Below, piece by piece: positions 63,686-64,000 of a stretch of 64,000 nt of DNA. The translations under genes were made by a program, and so were the position numbers. Where the stretch lies: NCBI GenBank assembly GCA_016699535.1, contig CP064980.1, forward strand, positions 1,240,001 through 1,304,000, read 5' to 3'. Each line of letters begins with the position of its first letter. Within the stretch, counting starts at the first letter, position 1. Source of the DNA: Myxococcales bacterium. Its GTDB lineage: Bacteria > Myxococcota_A > Polyangia > Polyangiales > GCA-016699535. The notes below the pieces were generated by a model that saw nothing but the letters and a program-made list of their open reading frames with translations, had not been told where the DNA came from and did not search any database.

Positions 63686-64000
63686 GGTTCATTTGTTCCG
63701 ATGGCATAACCTTCACCACGCAACGTGCGTATCACTTGGGACCCAAGCTTGCGCCGGATGCGCGCGATAAGGACCTCGAGAGATGAGCGCGCTGAGTCTG
63801 TCGCCTCGCCCCACACCATTTCCAAAAGGTCGACGTGCGGCACGACATGTTTTTTCTGAGCAAGGGCTTCGATAATAGCCCATTCACGAGCAGTGAGCGT
63901 TACTTCCTGCTTTGATTTCAGGGCACACCGTGCACTAAGATCAATCGTAAGATCATCAAGCACGATGCGTGTGGCAGCAAACGACGTTGCTCTCCGTCCA
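63682..64000 (-). CDS. OmpR-family response regulator (C-terminal part)
   Basis: The frame runs off the right edge. The visible ~105 residues are the winged-helix DNA-binding domain: LTAREWAIIEALAQKKHVVP, LLEMVWGEATDSARSSLEVL, then RRKLGSQVIRTLRGEGYAIG. The receiver domain is outside the window. It overlaps the kinase gene start (ATGA) and is its partner. Confidence 0.92.
   Translation of the reverse strand, partial: GRRATSFAATRIVLDDLTIDLSARCALKSKQEVTLTAREWAIIEALAQKKHVVPHVDLLEMVWGEATDSARSSLEVLIARIRRKLGSQVIRTLRGEGYAIGTNEP

Overview
The window is a chromosomal segment, probably from a Myxococcota or other deltaproteobacteria-like Gram-negative bacterium of moderate GC content. This is inferred from a GCSC-type (MYXO-CTERM-like) C-terminus, a MopE-like DNDGD lipoprotein, many lipoproteins, an FHA-fused CpaF ATPase in a Tad locus, and strong sigma-54 promoter matches. 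No tRNA, rRNA, CRISPR array or phage was seen.

Left part (1-8.8 kb): the end of purK, a frameshifted small membrane protein, then a tight operon of DoxX, a sodium:solute symporter, diaminopropionate ammonia-lyase, an L-carbamoylase/allantoate-amidohydrolase-like peptidase and a D-carbamoylase-like nitrilase. This looks like a salvage route for ureido or hydantoin-type nitrogen compounds. A sugar-dehydrogenase/cytochrome lipoprotein follows.

8.8-15.1 kb is a decayed, repeat-rich island. It holds three related ~140-bp elements with GGGGACATGC termini. Two are ~94% identical inverted copies flanking a secreted trypsin-like protease; the third directly follows a frameshifted tryptophanase. HNH endonuclease and LuxR remnants lie between them, and a lipoprotein with two G-run frameshifts follows.

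15.1-35.8 kb is mostly housekeeping: a three-subunit proton-translocating transhydrogenase, a sigma/anti-sigma/CpxP-like set, envelope lipoproteins, an AroK-AroB fusion, Nif3, an ABC exporter with a split FtsX permease and HlyD adaptor, MoeB-rhodanese, and a DprE1/DprE2-like pair.

35.8-55.2 kb is a large Tad (Flp) pilus region. The core runs TadE, Flp pilin, CpaB, secretin, FHA-CpaF, TadB, TadC, FHA membrane protein, TPR lipoprotein and a second CpaF. A second operon holds a lipoprotein with a long Gly/Ala-rich hydrophobic stretch, a pseudopilin, membrane proteins, a Flp-like pilin and a prepilin peptidase. Near-consensus sigma-54 promoters precede both the flp gene and the second operon, suggesting co-regulation. 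A type IV pilin-like gene and a Ser-rich 14-residue-repeat protein follow.

The right end (55.3-64 kb, minus strand) carries a CusCBA-like RND efflux system, an esterase lipoprotein and a two-component system, with a duplicated relic of the kinase C-terminus.

Three cross-window patterns stand out: a family of ~115-160-bp hairpin repeats whose arms change in a compensatory way, a recurrent ACATGCCAA/TTGGCATGT palindrome, and at least six genes broken by single-base indels, mostly in homopolymers.
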